From Sphaerisporangium sp. (lineage in GTDB: Bacteria > Actinomycetota > Actinomycetes > Streptosporangiales > Streptosporangiaceae), in assembly GCA_025964675.1 (NCBI GenBank), contig JAOPYI010000035.1, positions 1-39,032 of the forward strand: a DNA stretch of 39,032 nucleotides, read 5' to 3'. Shown piece by piece: positions 1-7,903 of the stretch. Below the pieces are notes generated by a model. It was not told the DNA's origin. It was given only the letters and a program-made list of their open reading frames with translations, and searched no databases. The first letter of the stretch is position 1; every line of letters begins with the position of its first letter. A program made the translations under genes and the position numbers.

Positions 1-354
1 TCGTTCAACACCGGCACCCACGTCGTCAGCCTGTGGACCACCGGCGGCACGCTCCTGGCGAGCGCCACCTCGAGCGGCGAGACCGCCTCCGGCTGGCAGC
101 AGGCCAACTTCTCCACACCCGTCGCCATCACCGCCGGCACGACCTACGTCGCCTCCTACCACACGACGTCCGGGCACTTCTCCTACACGTTGAACTACTT
201 CACCTCGCAGTACACGAGCGGCTCGCTGATCGCGCTGCTGGACGGCCAGGAAGGCGGGAACGGCGTCTACGCCTACAACGCGACGAACACCTTCCCCAGC
301 AGCACCTACCAGAGCTCGAACTACTGGGTCGACGTCGTGTTCACCGTCACCTAG
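1..354 (+). CDS. DUF4082 domain protein, C-terminal fragment (5' end outside window)
   Basis: Frame 1 is open from the first base to TAG at 352-354 and encodes about 117 residues of a beta-rich extracellular domain. It contains SFNTGTHVVSLWTTGG near the start, a Tyr/Gly-rich middle, and the closing motif SNYWVDVVF. These match, almost word for word, the DUF4082 repeats of the large minus-strand protein that ends at 3587. DUF4082 is a domain of unknown function found in secreted actinobacterial proteins, often in several copies. This is probably the tail of a second protein of that kind. The full length, signal peptide and other domains lie upstream of the window. No clear terminator follows within the 92 bases before the next gene. 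Confidence 0.9.
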   Translation, partial: SFNTGTHVVSLWTTGGTLLASATSSGETASGWQQANFSTPVAITAGTTYVASYHTTSGHFSYTLNYFTSQYTSGSLIALLDGQEGGNGVYAYNATNTFPSSTYQSSNYWVDVVFTVT

Positions 355-446
355 CACTTCGACACCAACGTAAGGCTTTAGCAAGAGCTCGCCAACGCAG
401 ACAGGACACCGCGCCTGCCGGCAGCCCGTCGTTGTTGACTGCCTAC

Positions 447-1601
447 GTGAACACGACCGACCTGGAGACGATTCCTCTCAATCGACCGCATCTGTCCGCG
501 AGCGAACTCGCCTATCTCGCGGAGGCCGTGCGCGGAGGATCCACCTCCGGCGACGGGCCGTTCACCCGGCGGGCCGCCGCGCTCCTACGGGAGATGACCG
601 GGGCGTGCCACGTGCTGCTGACCACCTCTTGCACGCACGCGCTGGAGATGTCGGCGATCCTGCTTGATCTGCGCCCCGGCGACGAGGTGATCATGCCGTC
701 CTTCACCTTCATGTCGACGGCCAACGCCTACGCCCTGCGCGGGGCGGTTCCGATGTTCGTCGACTGCAGGCCCGACACCCTGAACCTGGACGAGAAGCTG
801 GTCGAGGCCGCCATCACCGAGCGCACGCGGGCCATCGTGGTCGTCCACTACGCCGGGGTCGCCTGCGCGATGGAGGCCCTGTGTGCCATCGCCGGCCGTC
901 ACGGCCTGGCCCTGATCGAGGACAACGCCCACGGCCTGGGCGGGTCGTACCGAGGACGGCCTCTCGGGTCCTTCGGCGGCATGGCGGCACAGAGCTTCCA
1001 CGTGACCAAGAACGTGCAGTGCGGCGAGGGCGGCGCGCTGCTGCTGAACGATACCGGTCTCATCGCCGATGCCGAGATCATCCGCGAGAAGGGCACGGAT
1101 CGCAGCCGGTTCTTTCGCGGCCAGGTGGACAAGTACCGGTGGGTCGGCATCGGCTCGAGCTACCTGCCCTCCGACGTGCTCGCCGCGCAGCTGACCTCAC
1201 AGCTGGAGTCCTTCGATGGCATCCAGCTCCGTCGCCACGCGGTGTGGCGCAGGTACCATGAGGGGCTGGCGGACTGGGCGGCGCGGCACGGGGTGAGCCG
1301 GCCGACGGTCCCCGACGGATGCGCCCACCCGGCGCACCTGTACTACCTGCTGCTCCCGGACCTGCGCAACCGCCAGGGGCTCATCGCCCACCTCGCCGCG
1401 AGAGGCGTGCAGGCGGCGTTCCACTATCAACCGCTGCACTCCGCCCCTGCCGGGACGCGGTACGGGCGCGTGGCCGAAGGCGGCTGCCCGGTCACCGAGC
1501 AGGTCGCGGATCGCCTCGTACGACTGCCGCTGTACGCCGATCTGAGCGAGGCCGGCTTGACACGGGTGATAAACGCCGTCCGGACCTACGAGATGAGCTG
1601 A
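447..1601 (+). CDS. wecE: dTDP-4-amino-4,6-dideoxygalactose transaminase (WecE/RffA type)
   Basis: A PLP-dependent DegT/DnrJ/EryC1 sugar aminotransferase of 384 aa. The family converts dTDP-4-keto-6-deoxyglucose plus glutamate to dTDP-Fuc4N in the cytoplasm. Similarity to E. coli WecE is strong throughout: GDGPFTRRAA, DEVIMPSFTFMSTANA, VHYAGVAC, IIREKGTDRSRFFRGQVDKY and GSSYLPSD. The PLP lysine is K188 in SFHVTKN, followed by GEGGA. GTG 447 is chosen because it puts the conserved IPLNRP start about ten residues in, as in the family (about 376 aa). It has no clear ribosome binding site, and TTG 432/435 are alternatives. The acyltransferase gene follows after 2 bases. The substrate would come from RmlA and RmlB at 21-23 kb. 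The exact product stereochemistry is inferred from WecE. Confidence 0.93.
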   Translation: MNTTDLETIPLNRPHLSASELAYLAEAVRGGSTSGDGPFTRRAAALLREMTGACHVLLTTSCTHALEMSAILLDLRPGDEVIMPSFTFMSTANAYALRGAVPMFVDCRPDTLNLDEKLVEAAITERTRAIVVVHYAGVACAMEALCAIAGRHGLALIEDNAHGLGGSYRGRPLGSFGGMAAQSFHVTKNVQCGEGGALLLNDTGLIADAEIIREKGTDRSRFFRGQVDKYRWVGIGSSYLPSDVLAAQLTSQLESFDGIQLRRHAVWRRYHEGLADWAARHGVSRPTVPDGCAHPAHLYYLLLPDLRNRQGLIAHLAARGVQAAFHYQPLHSAPAGTRYGRVAEGGCPVTEQVADRLVRLPLYADLSEAGLTRVINAVRTYEMS

Positions 1602-1603
1602 CG

Positions 1604-2377
1604 GTGCCGAAGAGCGAGACCGAAGAGCGGATTCCCCGGGCCGAGGCGTCGCCGCTGGAGTCCACCCGATTCGGGTGCTCGATCGAGCGCCTCACCGTCC
1701 ATCCCGGGTCCCCGTCCTGCTTCGCCTCGGTCCAGGAGGCGATCCTCGGGTCAGCGGCCGACGTCATCGTGATGCGGTATCCGGCTGAGCATGTCGATTG
1801 GTTCGCGAAGCTGACCACGCTCGGCCGTACCGCGGTGTTCGCCGACTCGCTCGCATACTGGCGCCTGCGCGCGGGAGAGGGCCGCGCGCCCGCGCCGTCA
1901 CCGGATCTGCCGGCGAAACCGATCACCGGCCAGGTCGAGGTGAAGGGGTTGGTCGCCAAGATCTTCACCTCGTATGGGAATCACTACCTGGCCAACCCCC
2001 TGCTCGGCGCGGCCGAGGCGCTGGCGGGTTACCAGGAATGGGCTGTGAGGTCCGCCGGTGAGCGGGGATGCCTGGGGCTGTGGAGCTCTCCCGCGGACGC
2101 CTTCCTCGGACTCGCGACGCTCGACGAGGACGGTCCCACGACGGAGATCCTGCTCGCCGGCGTGGTCCCCCAAGCACAGGGGCGCGGCCTGTACGCGCAT
2201 CTGCTCAAAGGGGTCGAGGACCGCACCGTGGCCCGCGGCGCGCGGGAGATCGTCATCTCCACCCAGGGGCACAACGTGCGGGTGCAGAGGGCATGGGCGA
2301 GGTACGGATTCGAACCCGTGCGCGCCGTCCTCACGGTCCATCTCATCAGCCGGCTCCTGTGCGCGGGTGAGCGCTAG
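1604..2377 (+). CDS. GNAT acetyltransferase, probable WecD-like sugar N-acyltransferase
   Basis: A 257-aa protein. An N-terminal half of unclear fold is followed by a GNAT domain at about residues 150-250. The acetyl-CoA pyrophosphate loop is VPQAQGRGLYAHLL, and the end reads STQGHNVRVQRAWARYGFEP, the typical last helix and strand of GNAT enzymes. In E. coli, WecD has the same half-domain plus GNAT layout and acetylates dTDP-Fuc4N, the product of WecE. The 2-base spacing after a WecE homologue therefore suggests the same step here, giving dTDP-Fuc4NAc. GTG 1604 is used; the next in-frame ATG lies about 55 codons further in. The stop TAG overlaps the stop of the opposing gene in the palindrome CTAG at 2374-2377. 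The acyl donor is inferred. Confidence 0.8.
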   Translation: MPKSETEERIPRAEASPLESTRFGCSIERLTVHPGSPSCFASVQEAILGSAADVIVMRYPAEHVDWFAKLTTLGRTAVFADSLAYWRLRAGEGRAPAPSPDLPAKPITGQVEVKGLVAKIFTSYGNHYLANPLLGAAEALAGYQEWAVRSAGERGCLGLWSSPADAFLGLATLDEDGPTTEILLAGVVPQAQGRGLYAHLLKGVEDRTVARGAREIVISTQGHNVRVQRAWARYGFEPVRAVLTVHLISRLLCAGER

Positions 2378-3339
2378 TTGACACCACCCGACTGGAACGG
2401 CACGTCGGCGGGAACCGTCCTGCCGGCGCGCTCGCGCACGACATAGGTGGGCCGTCCCATTCCGCTGCCGTGAATCCGGCCGACGTACTCGCCGAGCATT
2501 CCGATGGCCATCAGCTGGGCGGAGGAGAAGACGGCCACCATCGAGGCGATGGTGGTGAATCCGGCCACCGTGGTGTCGCCCGCGATGAAACTCCACAGGA
2601 CGAAGCCGGCGAGCAGCAGGCCGACGACGCCGACGAGGAAGCCGAGGTAGCTCGCCGCCCGCAGCGGCGTCGTGCTGTAGCCGAGGAGCATGTTCATCGC
2701 GTGCCGCACCAGTAGGCGCGGCGTGTAGGCGGAACGCCCGTGGTCTCGCTCGCTCATATGGACCTTCACCGAGCCGACGCGCGTGGTGGCCCAGGACAGG
2801 GCCACGTCGATTGACGCGTGCGGCCCCGACAGCCCTTCGAACCCGTCGCGCAGCTGCGCACGGAAAGCACGGAAGGCGCTGATGGTGCGCGCGGCGCGCA
2901 CTCCCAGTGCGACCGCCATGGCGGCCTTCACCGATCGGGACGCGAGGCTTCGGAGAAAGCCGTGCTCCTCCTTGTGCGGAACGCCGTACACCAGGTCGAG
3001 GCGGTCGCCCTCCAGAGCTGCCAGCAGGAGCGGAATCTGCTCCGGCAGGTGCTGCAGGTCGTCGTCCATCGTGACGATGTAGTCGAACGCCGCCTCCCTG
3101 ATGCCGGCGACCAGGGCGTTGTGCTGCCCGTAGTTGCGAGACAGATGGATCGCGCGAACGGAGTCGACCCGCGAGGCGAGCTCGACCGCGGTCCTCCAGG
3201 TGTCGTCCGGGCTTCCGTCGACGACGAGGACCACCTCGTGGCGGACCGACATCTCGCGAAGGACAGGCACCAGCCGGTCCACCAACGCCGGAAGAGTGCG
3301 GGCGGAGCGGTAACACGGTATGACCACCGACACCGACAT
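2374..3339 (-). CDS. GT2 glycosyltransferase, polyprenyl-phosphate sugar synthase (GtrB/DPM1-like)
   Basis: A 321-aa family 2 glycosyltransferase: SVVIPCYRSARTL at the N-terminus, VVDGSPDDTW, and the donor and metal motif TMDDDLQHLPEQIP. Two hydrophobic segments lie near residues 225-285 and a short cytoplasmic tail follows. This is the GtrB/ArnC/DPM1 layout, which loads a sugar from a nucleotide donor onto undecaprenyl phosphate at the inner membrane face. ATG 3339 is preceded by GGGGGA at good spacing; the in-frame ATG 3354 has a badly spaced site. It converges on the WecE/GNAT pair, so Fuc4NAc is one possible donor sugar, but glucose or another sugar cannot be excluded. No GtrA flippase is adjacent; one lies at 18145. 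Confidence 0.88.
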   Translation of the reverse strand: MSVSVVIPCYRSARTLPALVDRLVPVLREMSVRHEVVLVVDGSPDDTWRTAVELASRVDSVRAIHLSRNYGQHNALVAGIREAAFDYIVTMDDDLQHLPEQIPLLLAALEGDRLDLVYGVPHKEEHGFLRSLASRSVKAAMAVALGVRAARTISAFRAFRAQLRDGFEGLSGPHASIDVALSWATTRVGSVKVHMSERDHGRSAYTPRLLVRHAMNMLLGYSTTPLRAASYLGFLVGVVGLLLAGFVLWSFIAGDTTVAGFTTIASMVAVFSSAQLMAIGMLGEYVGRIHGSGMGRPTYVVRERAGRTVPADVPFQSGGVN

Positions 3340-3530
3340 TGATCCCCCGATCATTTCTCCAGGCCGGCCACGATCCCTGTGGAAGGGCACCACAGAGATG
3401 GCGGCCGGCGCCACGACGGCTCCGGTCCATTACGGCCTCCTTGGCCGGGCATTGCCGCATGTGGGCACCAGGCCGCCTGCCTTTCCCCGCTCGTGAGCGC
3501 TCGTTTGGCGAGCACGGCGCCGCGGTGAAG

Positions 3531-3563
3531 GTGGCCCCGCTCCCGCGATGCGGGCGGGGCCAC
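3531..3563 (-). terminator. Strong stem-loop after the DUF4082/DMFase-like gene
   Basis: GTGGCCCCG pairs with CGGGGCCAC, and an inner CCCGC/GCGGG stem closes around GAT with a 2-base bulge. It starts 24 bases past the stop of the minus-strand gene that ends at 3587. There is no T tract, which is common for actinobacterial terminators. Confidence 0.65.
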
Positions 3564-3586
3564 GTCCGTAACGGGACGGCGCCCGG

Positions 3587-5026
3587 CTAGGCCGGGTCGA
3601 ACAGCAAGTCCACCCAGTAGTTGGTGGCCTGGTAGGTGAACTGCGGGAAGGCGTTCGTCGAACTGTAGACGTAGACCCCGTTGCCGCCGGACGAGCTGTC
3701 GGACGGGGCGACGAGCGGGAAGTTCGTGTACGTGCCGTTGAAGTACTGATTCGTGTATGAGAAGTGCCCCGACACGGTGTTGTATGAGGCGATGTACGTG
3801 GTCCCGGCGGTGACCGGCACCGGTGTGTTGAAGTACGCCTGCTGCCAGCCCGAGGCGGTCTCGCCCGTGTAGGTCACGCTGGCCAGCAGCTGACCGCCGG
3901 TGGTCCACAGGCTCCCGATGTGGGTGCCGGTGTTGAACGCGCTCTTGTAGAACCGGATGCCGCGGATCGTCCCGTTGCCGGTCGGCCGGAACTTCACTCC
4001 GAGCACGACCGGGCTCGTGCCGGGGTGGGCGTCGACGGCGGGTGTCGACTCGTCGGTCCACAGGGTGTCGGAGGACGCGAACACCACGTCCACCCAGTAA
4101 TTGGTGGCCAGGTAGCTGTTCGTCGGGAAGGCGTTGGAGGCGCTGTAGGCGTACACCCCGTTGCCTCCCTGTGCCCCGTCCGCGAGCGCGAGGAGCGGCA
4201 CATTGGTGTACTGCGTGGTGAAGTACTGATTCGTGTACGGGAAGTGCCCGGCCGCGACGTAGGTGGAGGCGATGTAGGTGGTGCCGGCGCTGACCGGCAC
4301 CGGTGTGGCGAAGTAGACCTCCTGCCAGCCGGACGCCGTCTCGTTGGTGAAGGTGGCGCTGGCGAGCAACTGCCCGCCGGTGGTCCACAGGCTCCCGATG
4401 TGGGTACCGGTGTTGAACGCGCCCTTGTAGAACCGGATGCCTCTGATCTCCCCCGTCGTGGTCGCCTGCCACTTCGCGCCGACGTTCACCGGGCTGGTGC
4501 CCGGGTGCGCCGCCACGGCCGGGGTGGCGGTGTTCTCCCACAGTGTGTTGGACGGCGTGAACACTACGTCAACCCAGTAGTTGGCGGACTGGGTGGAGCT
4601 GGTGGGGAAACCGCTGGTCGCCCCGTACCGGTACACGCCGTTGCCGCCGTCGACGCCGTTGGCGAGCGCGACGAGCGGCCCGTTCACCACTCCCGTGGTG
4701 AAGTAGCCGAAGTCGTAGGCGTACCTGCCGTTCGGCGCGAAGTAGGAGGCGACATAGGTGGTGTTGATGTCGACGGGCACGGGCACCGGGAAGTCCACCT
4801 GCTGCCAGCCGGACGCGGACTCCGATGTGAACACCGCGCTCGCCAGCAACTGCCCTGTCGAGGTCCACAGGCTGCCGGTGTGCGTCCCGGAGTTCAGCGT
4901 TCCCTTGTAGAACCTGATGCTCCTGATGTAACCGGCGCTCGTGACCCTGAACTTCACACCGAGCTCTACGGATCTCTGGTCGTTGGAGTTGACCGCGCCG
5001 GGGACGGTCGTCGACGTCCAGATGGT
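3587..5026 (-). repeat. Three tandem 480-bp repeats encoding DUF4082 units
   Basis: Matching positions such as the codons around 4061, 4541 and 5021 recur every 480 bases (160 codons). Whole phrases, for example those encoding TGTHIGSLWTTGGQLLAS, are almost identical in the two downstream copies. A related copy in opposite orientation lies at 1-354. Confidence 0.8.
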
Positions 5027-7477
5027 GCAGGGACAGTCCAGGACCACGTTCACGGTGATCGTCGTGGGGGTCGCCTGCAGGTTGCCGATATCGTCGACCG
5101 CCCGCACCCTGATCGTCACCGGCCCGCTGTTGTTCGGCGGCTGCCATTGGTAGGTCCAGTTGGTCGTGCCCGTCGCCTGGTACCACCGGGTGCCGTCGAA
5201 GGAGATCTCGATGCCCGCCACGACTCCGCCTCCGGTGTCCGCAGCCGTTCCCTGCACGGTCACGACGGACATGTTCGTCACGCTGGAGGCGTTCAAGGGG
5301 CTGGTGATCGCCGAGGTGGGAGGGGCGGTGTCGGTGGACGCGGTCGCCGGGACCAGCCCGGATTGCAGGCTGGACGGCTGGGAGCGCATGTCGGCGAGGA
5401 GGTTCACCGTCGCCTGCTGCATGTTGATGTCGGTGGGCGTGCCGGGATCGGTGTGGTTGGCGTCGAGCCCCCACGACCATTGGACGGTCCCGGCGCCGAA
5501 GACGAGCGCACCGCTGGACGCCCTGTACAACACGAGGCTGTGGGTGAGGACGCCCGCCCCGTAGCTGCTGCCGAAGTCGAGCAGGACCTGCGTGGAGTTG
5601 GCGATGGTCGTCCGCGAGTACCTCACCGAGCCGGGCGGCTCGACCCCGTTGTCGGGCACCACGTCCCACTCGTAGCCGAGCGTGTTGGTAGGGAAGGTCG
5701 CCACCTGGCCTGGCTGGAGGTTCGCGACCGAGGTGTTGCGCCAGATGCGCATCGGGGCGAACTCGGCGGGCACGGTTATCGCGTTGTGCACAGAGCCGTT
5801 CATCATGAAGAGCGTGCCGGTCAGGGCGTTCTCCGGCCGTCCGCCGTCGGACGGCGGCGTGAAACGCGGGTCGCGCCAGGTGCCCGTCCACTGCGGGCTC
5901 GGATCGATCTTCTGGTTGGCGAGCGTCTCCTTGTAGCACACGAGCGTGCGGAACGGGGTGGAGGCCCCGTCGATGCTGGGCTCCCACCTGGTCTTCCAGA
6001 ACACCTCGTTGCCCGAGAAGAACGCGAGGTTCACCCCGTTATCTCGGGCGTTCTCCACATTGGTTCGCATATCACCGGACCAGTACTCGTCGTGGCCCAC
6101 CGACAGGAACACCTTGTGGTTGAGCAGCAGGCTGCCGCGGGAAGCGGTGTCGATGCTGGAGAAGTAGCTCACGTCGTAGCCGTTGGCCTCCAGCCATCTC
6201 ACCATCGGATACTCCGCGGAGAAGAACCACGACTCTTTGCTGCCCTGGCAGCAGGACGCGCCGTTGGTGGTGAAGGGGCGGTTGTAGCTGACCTTGTAGG
6301 CGCGCCCCACCGGGTTGCCTAGGTACAGGCTGTTGCCGCCGTAGGTGTTGTACGCCTGCCAGGCGGCGTCGGAGGTCTTGAACAGCAGGTCCGACTGCCG
6401 CGCGTCGTTGCGGACCACGAAGATGACCTGGCTGGCGCCGGCGGTCCCGTCCGTCCGGACCAGCTTGCCGATGTACACGCCGGAGACGGCGGTGGCGGGC
6501 ACGTCCCACGACGCGGACAACGCCCAGTTGCCGCAGTCGACCAAGCCCACCGTGGCATCGGTAAGGCACGCGGGCTGGGTCTGAGGGAGCGGCACCGACG
6601 GATTCACCGTCGCCATCTTGCGCGCCCCCATGCCGCCGTAGTAGCCGATGCGGTAAATGTCCATCCGGTAGGAGGTCGCAGCCGTGTCGACCTTGAACTG
6701 TACGGTCTCGCCGGCGTTCACACTGATCTGCGTGGCGTAGCCCTGGATGTTACTGTCGCCGGCGCCGGGCACGTCCCATTCGCTCGCCGGGTTGCCGGGC
6801 AGGTTGTTCTCCTGGCAGATGATGTTGGTCGGCGGGTTGCACGTCGCACGACGGGCCCGCGGCCGGTCGTGCTTTTGCGCCTCCCGGAACGCGACCGCCG
6901 CCTTCCCCCACCCTTGCGCTTTCGGGAGGCCGGCCGCCGCCTTCTCCAACTCCAGCCTTTCCGCCGCCGCAGGGCCGGCGTCAGCCTTCCCTACCGCCGT
7001 CGCAGGGCCGGCGTCAGCCTTCCCTACCGCCGTCGCAGGGCCGGCGTCAGCCTTGTCCGGCCTTTCCGCCGCCGCAGGGCCGGCGTCGGCCTTCTCCTGA
7101 CCCCCGGTCTCCGCAGAACGGGCGCCGGCCTTCTCCGGCCCCCCGGCCTTCGCACGGCCGACGTGGACATCTTCGGGACTTTCCGCCCCGTCGGAGCCGG
7201 AGTCCCCGTCCTCTCCGCCATCCCCTGCCTTCTCGCCGGCGGCGGGGATAATCTCCACATCCCGCTGGTCCAGGACGGCCTGCTTGGGCGCATTGTGCGG
7301 GATGGATCCCGCCGCGTATGCGCTCCCGAAAGTGCCCACAGTGGCCAGGATCACCACGGCGACGATCAAAGCGATCCGGGACGTCCATTTCCGTCCCGGC
7401 AATCCAGCCGCCTCGGAGCTTAGCGCGAGCTCACGCGAACTCAGCGAAGAACCGTGAATAGGCCACGTCATGCTCAT
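3587..7477 (-). CDS. Secreted N,N-dimethylformamidase-beta-like protein with three DUF4082 repeats
   Basis: A 1296-aa exported protein. Residues about 1-30 are cytoplasmic, a hydrophobic export segment spans about 32-55, and a possible cleavage site follows SAYA. A low-complexity Ala/Gly/Lys/Glu linker with repeats occupies about 57-205. Next comes a domain of about 500 residues like the C-terminal part of the DMF-amidase beta subunit, with YRIGYYGGMGARKM, SVGHDEYWSGDMR and FFSGNEVFWKTRW. An Ig-like domain (about 715-812) precedes three tandem DUF4082 domains (about 817-976, 977-1136, 1137-1296). The last two domain types suggest glycan or surface binding. The real substrate is unknown, and I do not claim DMF hydrolysis. 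No ribosome binding site precedes ATG 7477; ATG 7471 is also possible. A hairpin follows the stop. The setting suggests a role on the polymer made by this locus. Confidence 0.85.
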   Translation of the reverse strand: MSMTWPIHGSSLSSRELALSSEAAGLPGRKWTSRIALIVAVVILATVGTFGSAYAAGSIPHNAPKQAVLDQRDVEIIPAAGEKAGDGGEDGDSGSDGAESPEDVHVGRAKAGGPEKAGARSAETGGQEKADAGPAAAERPDKADAGPATAVGKADAGPATAVGKADAGPAAAERLELEKAAAGLPKAQGWGKAAVAFREAQKHDRPRARRATCNPPTNIICQENNLPGNPASEWDVPGAGDSNIQGYATQISVNAGETVQFKVDTAATSYRMDIYRIGYYGGMGARKMATVNPSVPLPQTQPACLTDATVGLVDCGNWALSASWDVPATAVSGVYIGKLVRTDGTAGASQVIFVVRNDARQSDLLFKTSDAAWQAYNTYGGNSLYLGNPVGRAYKVSYNRPFTTNGASCCQGSKESWFFSAEYPMVRWLEANGYDVSYFSSIDTASRGSLLLNHKVFLSVGHDEYWSGDMRTNVENARDNGVNLAFFSGNEVFWKTRWEPSIDGASTPFRTLVCYKETLANQKIDPSPQWTGTWRDPRFTPPSDGGRPENALTGTLFMMNGSVHNAITVPAEFAPMRIWRNTSVANLQPGQVATFPTNTLGYEWDVVPDNGVEPPGSVRYSRTTIANSTQVLLDFGSSYGAGVLTHSLVLYRASSGALVFGAGTVQWSWGLDANHTDPGTPTDINMQQATVNLLADMRSQPSSLQSGLVPATASTDTAPPTSAITSPLNASSVTNMSVVTVQGTAADTGGGVVAGIEISFDGTRWYQATGTTNWTYQWQPPNNSGPVTIRVRAVDDIGNLQATPTTITVNVVLDCPCTIWTSTTVPGAVNSNDQRSVELGVKFRVTSAGYIRSIRFYKGTLNSGTHTGSLWTSTGQLLASAVFTSESASGWQQVDFPVPVPVDINTTYVASYFAPNGRYAYDFGYFTTGVVNGPLVALANGVDGGNGVYRYGATSGFPTSSTQSANYWVDVVFTPSNTLWENTATPAVAAHPGTSPVNVGAKWQATTTGEIRGIRFYKGAFNTGTHIGSLWTTGGQLLASATFTNETASGWQEVYFATPVPVSAGTTYIASTYVAAGHFPYTNQYFTTQYTNVPLLALADGAQGGNGVYAYSASNAFPTNSYLATNYWVDVVFASSDTLWTDESTPAVDAHPGTSPVVLGVKFRPTGNGTIRGIRFYKSAFNTGTHIGSLWTTGGQLLASVTYTGETASGWQQAYFNTPVPVTAGTTYIASYNTVSGHFSYTNQYFNGTYTNFPLVAPSDSSSGGNGVYVYSSTNAFPQFTYQATNYWVDLLFDPA
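6961..7089 (-). repeat. 33-bp direct repeats in the linker-coding region
   Basis: Two perfect 33-bp copies at 6985-7017 and 7018-7050 encode KADAGPATAVG twice. Partial copies flank them at 6961-6984 and 7051-7089. The unit is a multiple of three, so gain or loss of copies would change linker length without breaking the frame. Confidence 0.8.
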
Positions 7478-7903
7478 GCGCGCAAGCGTTACAACACGTT
7501 CGCCTCCACGAGTACCGAGACGCCATGTCCAGCCCTATTCTTGCCAGGCTTTGCCCGGGTCAAAAGGTTCCAGATCGAAGGGCCGACGGAGGCGAAAGCC
7601 GGTGGTCACCACCGGCCTGCCGGGAACGACGCACCGCCCGACACCTTTCACATGACCGTGCCCGCGCCGTCACGACCGTAATCTGCTCCATATATCGCCG
7701 ATACAGCCATATGCAGCCATCTTTTTCCTCTCGTTGGGTTCGACCTCTCATGCCGCTTTCGAATTCGCCGGGCGCTCCCTGAAATCCATGAATTATCGGC
7801 TAGGTACGCCCGTACAAAGGCCCGGCAATAACATCGCCCAGCACGGGCGTCGGCGGCTGTGTCGGCGGCCGTGTCCACGGCCTGGGTCGCGAGACTTCCG
7901 CAC
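7478..7903. other. Divergent intergenic region, 426 bp, with a 19-bp palindrome
   Basis: This lies between the minus-strand DUF4082 protein and the plus-strand membrane protein, so promoters for both should be here. I see no convincing -35/-10 pair. A 19-bp inverted repeat with 9-bp arms (GCCGGTGGT and ACCACCGGC) around one base lies at 7598-7616 and could be an operator. Short open frames here have no ribosome binding site and look non-coding. Confidence 0.45.

Noticed and set aside
1898-3460. Minus-strand open frame of 520 codons over GNAT and GT2
   Set aside because: It is out of frame with the GT2 motifs and antisense to the GNAT gene, so it is a shadow.
3920-6322. Plus-strand open frame of 800 codons opposite the DUF4082/DMFase-like gene
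   Set aside because: It is antisense to a gene with clear domains, has no ribosome binding site, and its Arg/Gly/Val-rich composition is typical of a shadow frame in GC-rich DNA.
7598-7616. 19-bp palindrome as an attachment site or insertion-sequence end
   Set aside because: No transposase, target duplication or second copy is visible. At most it is an operator.
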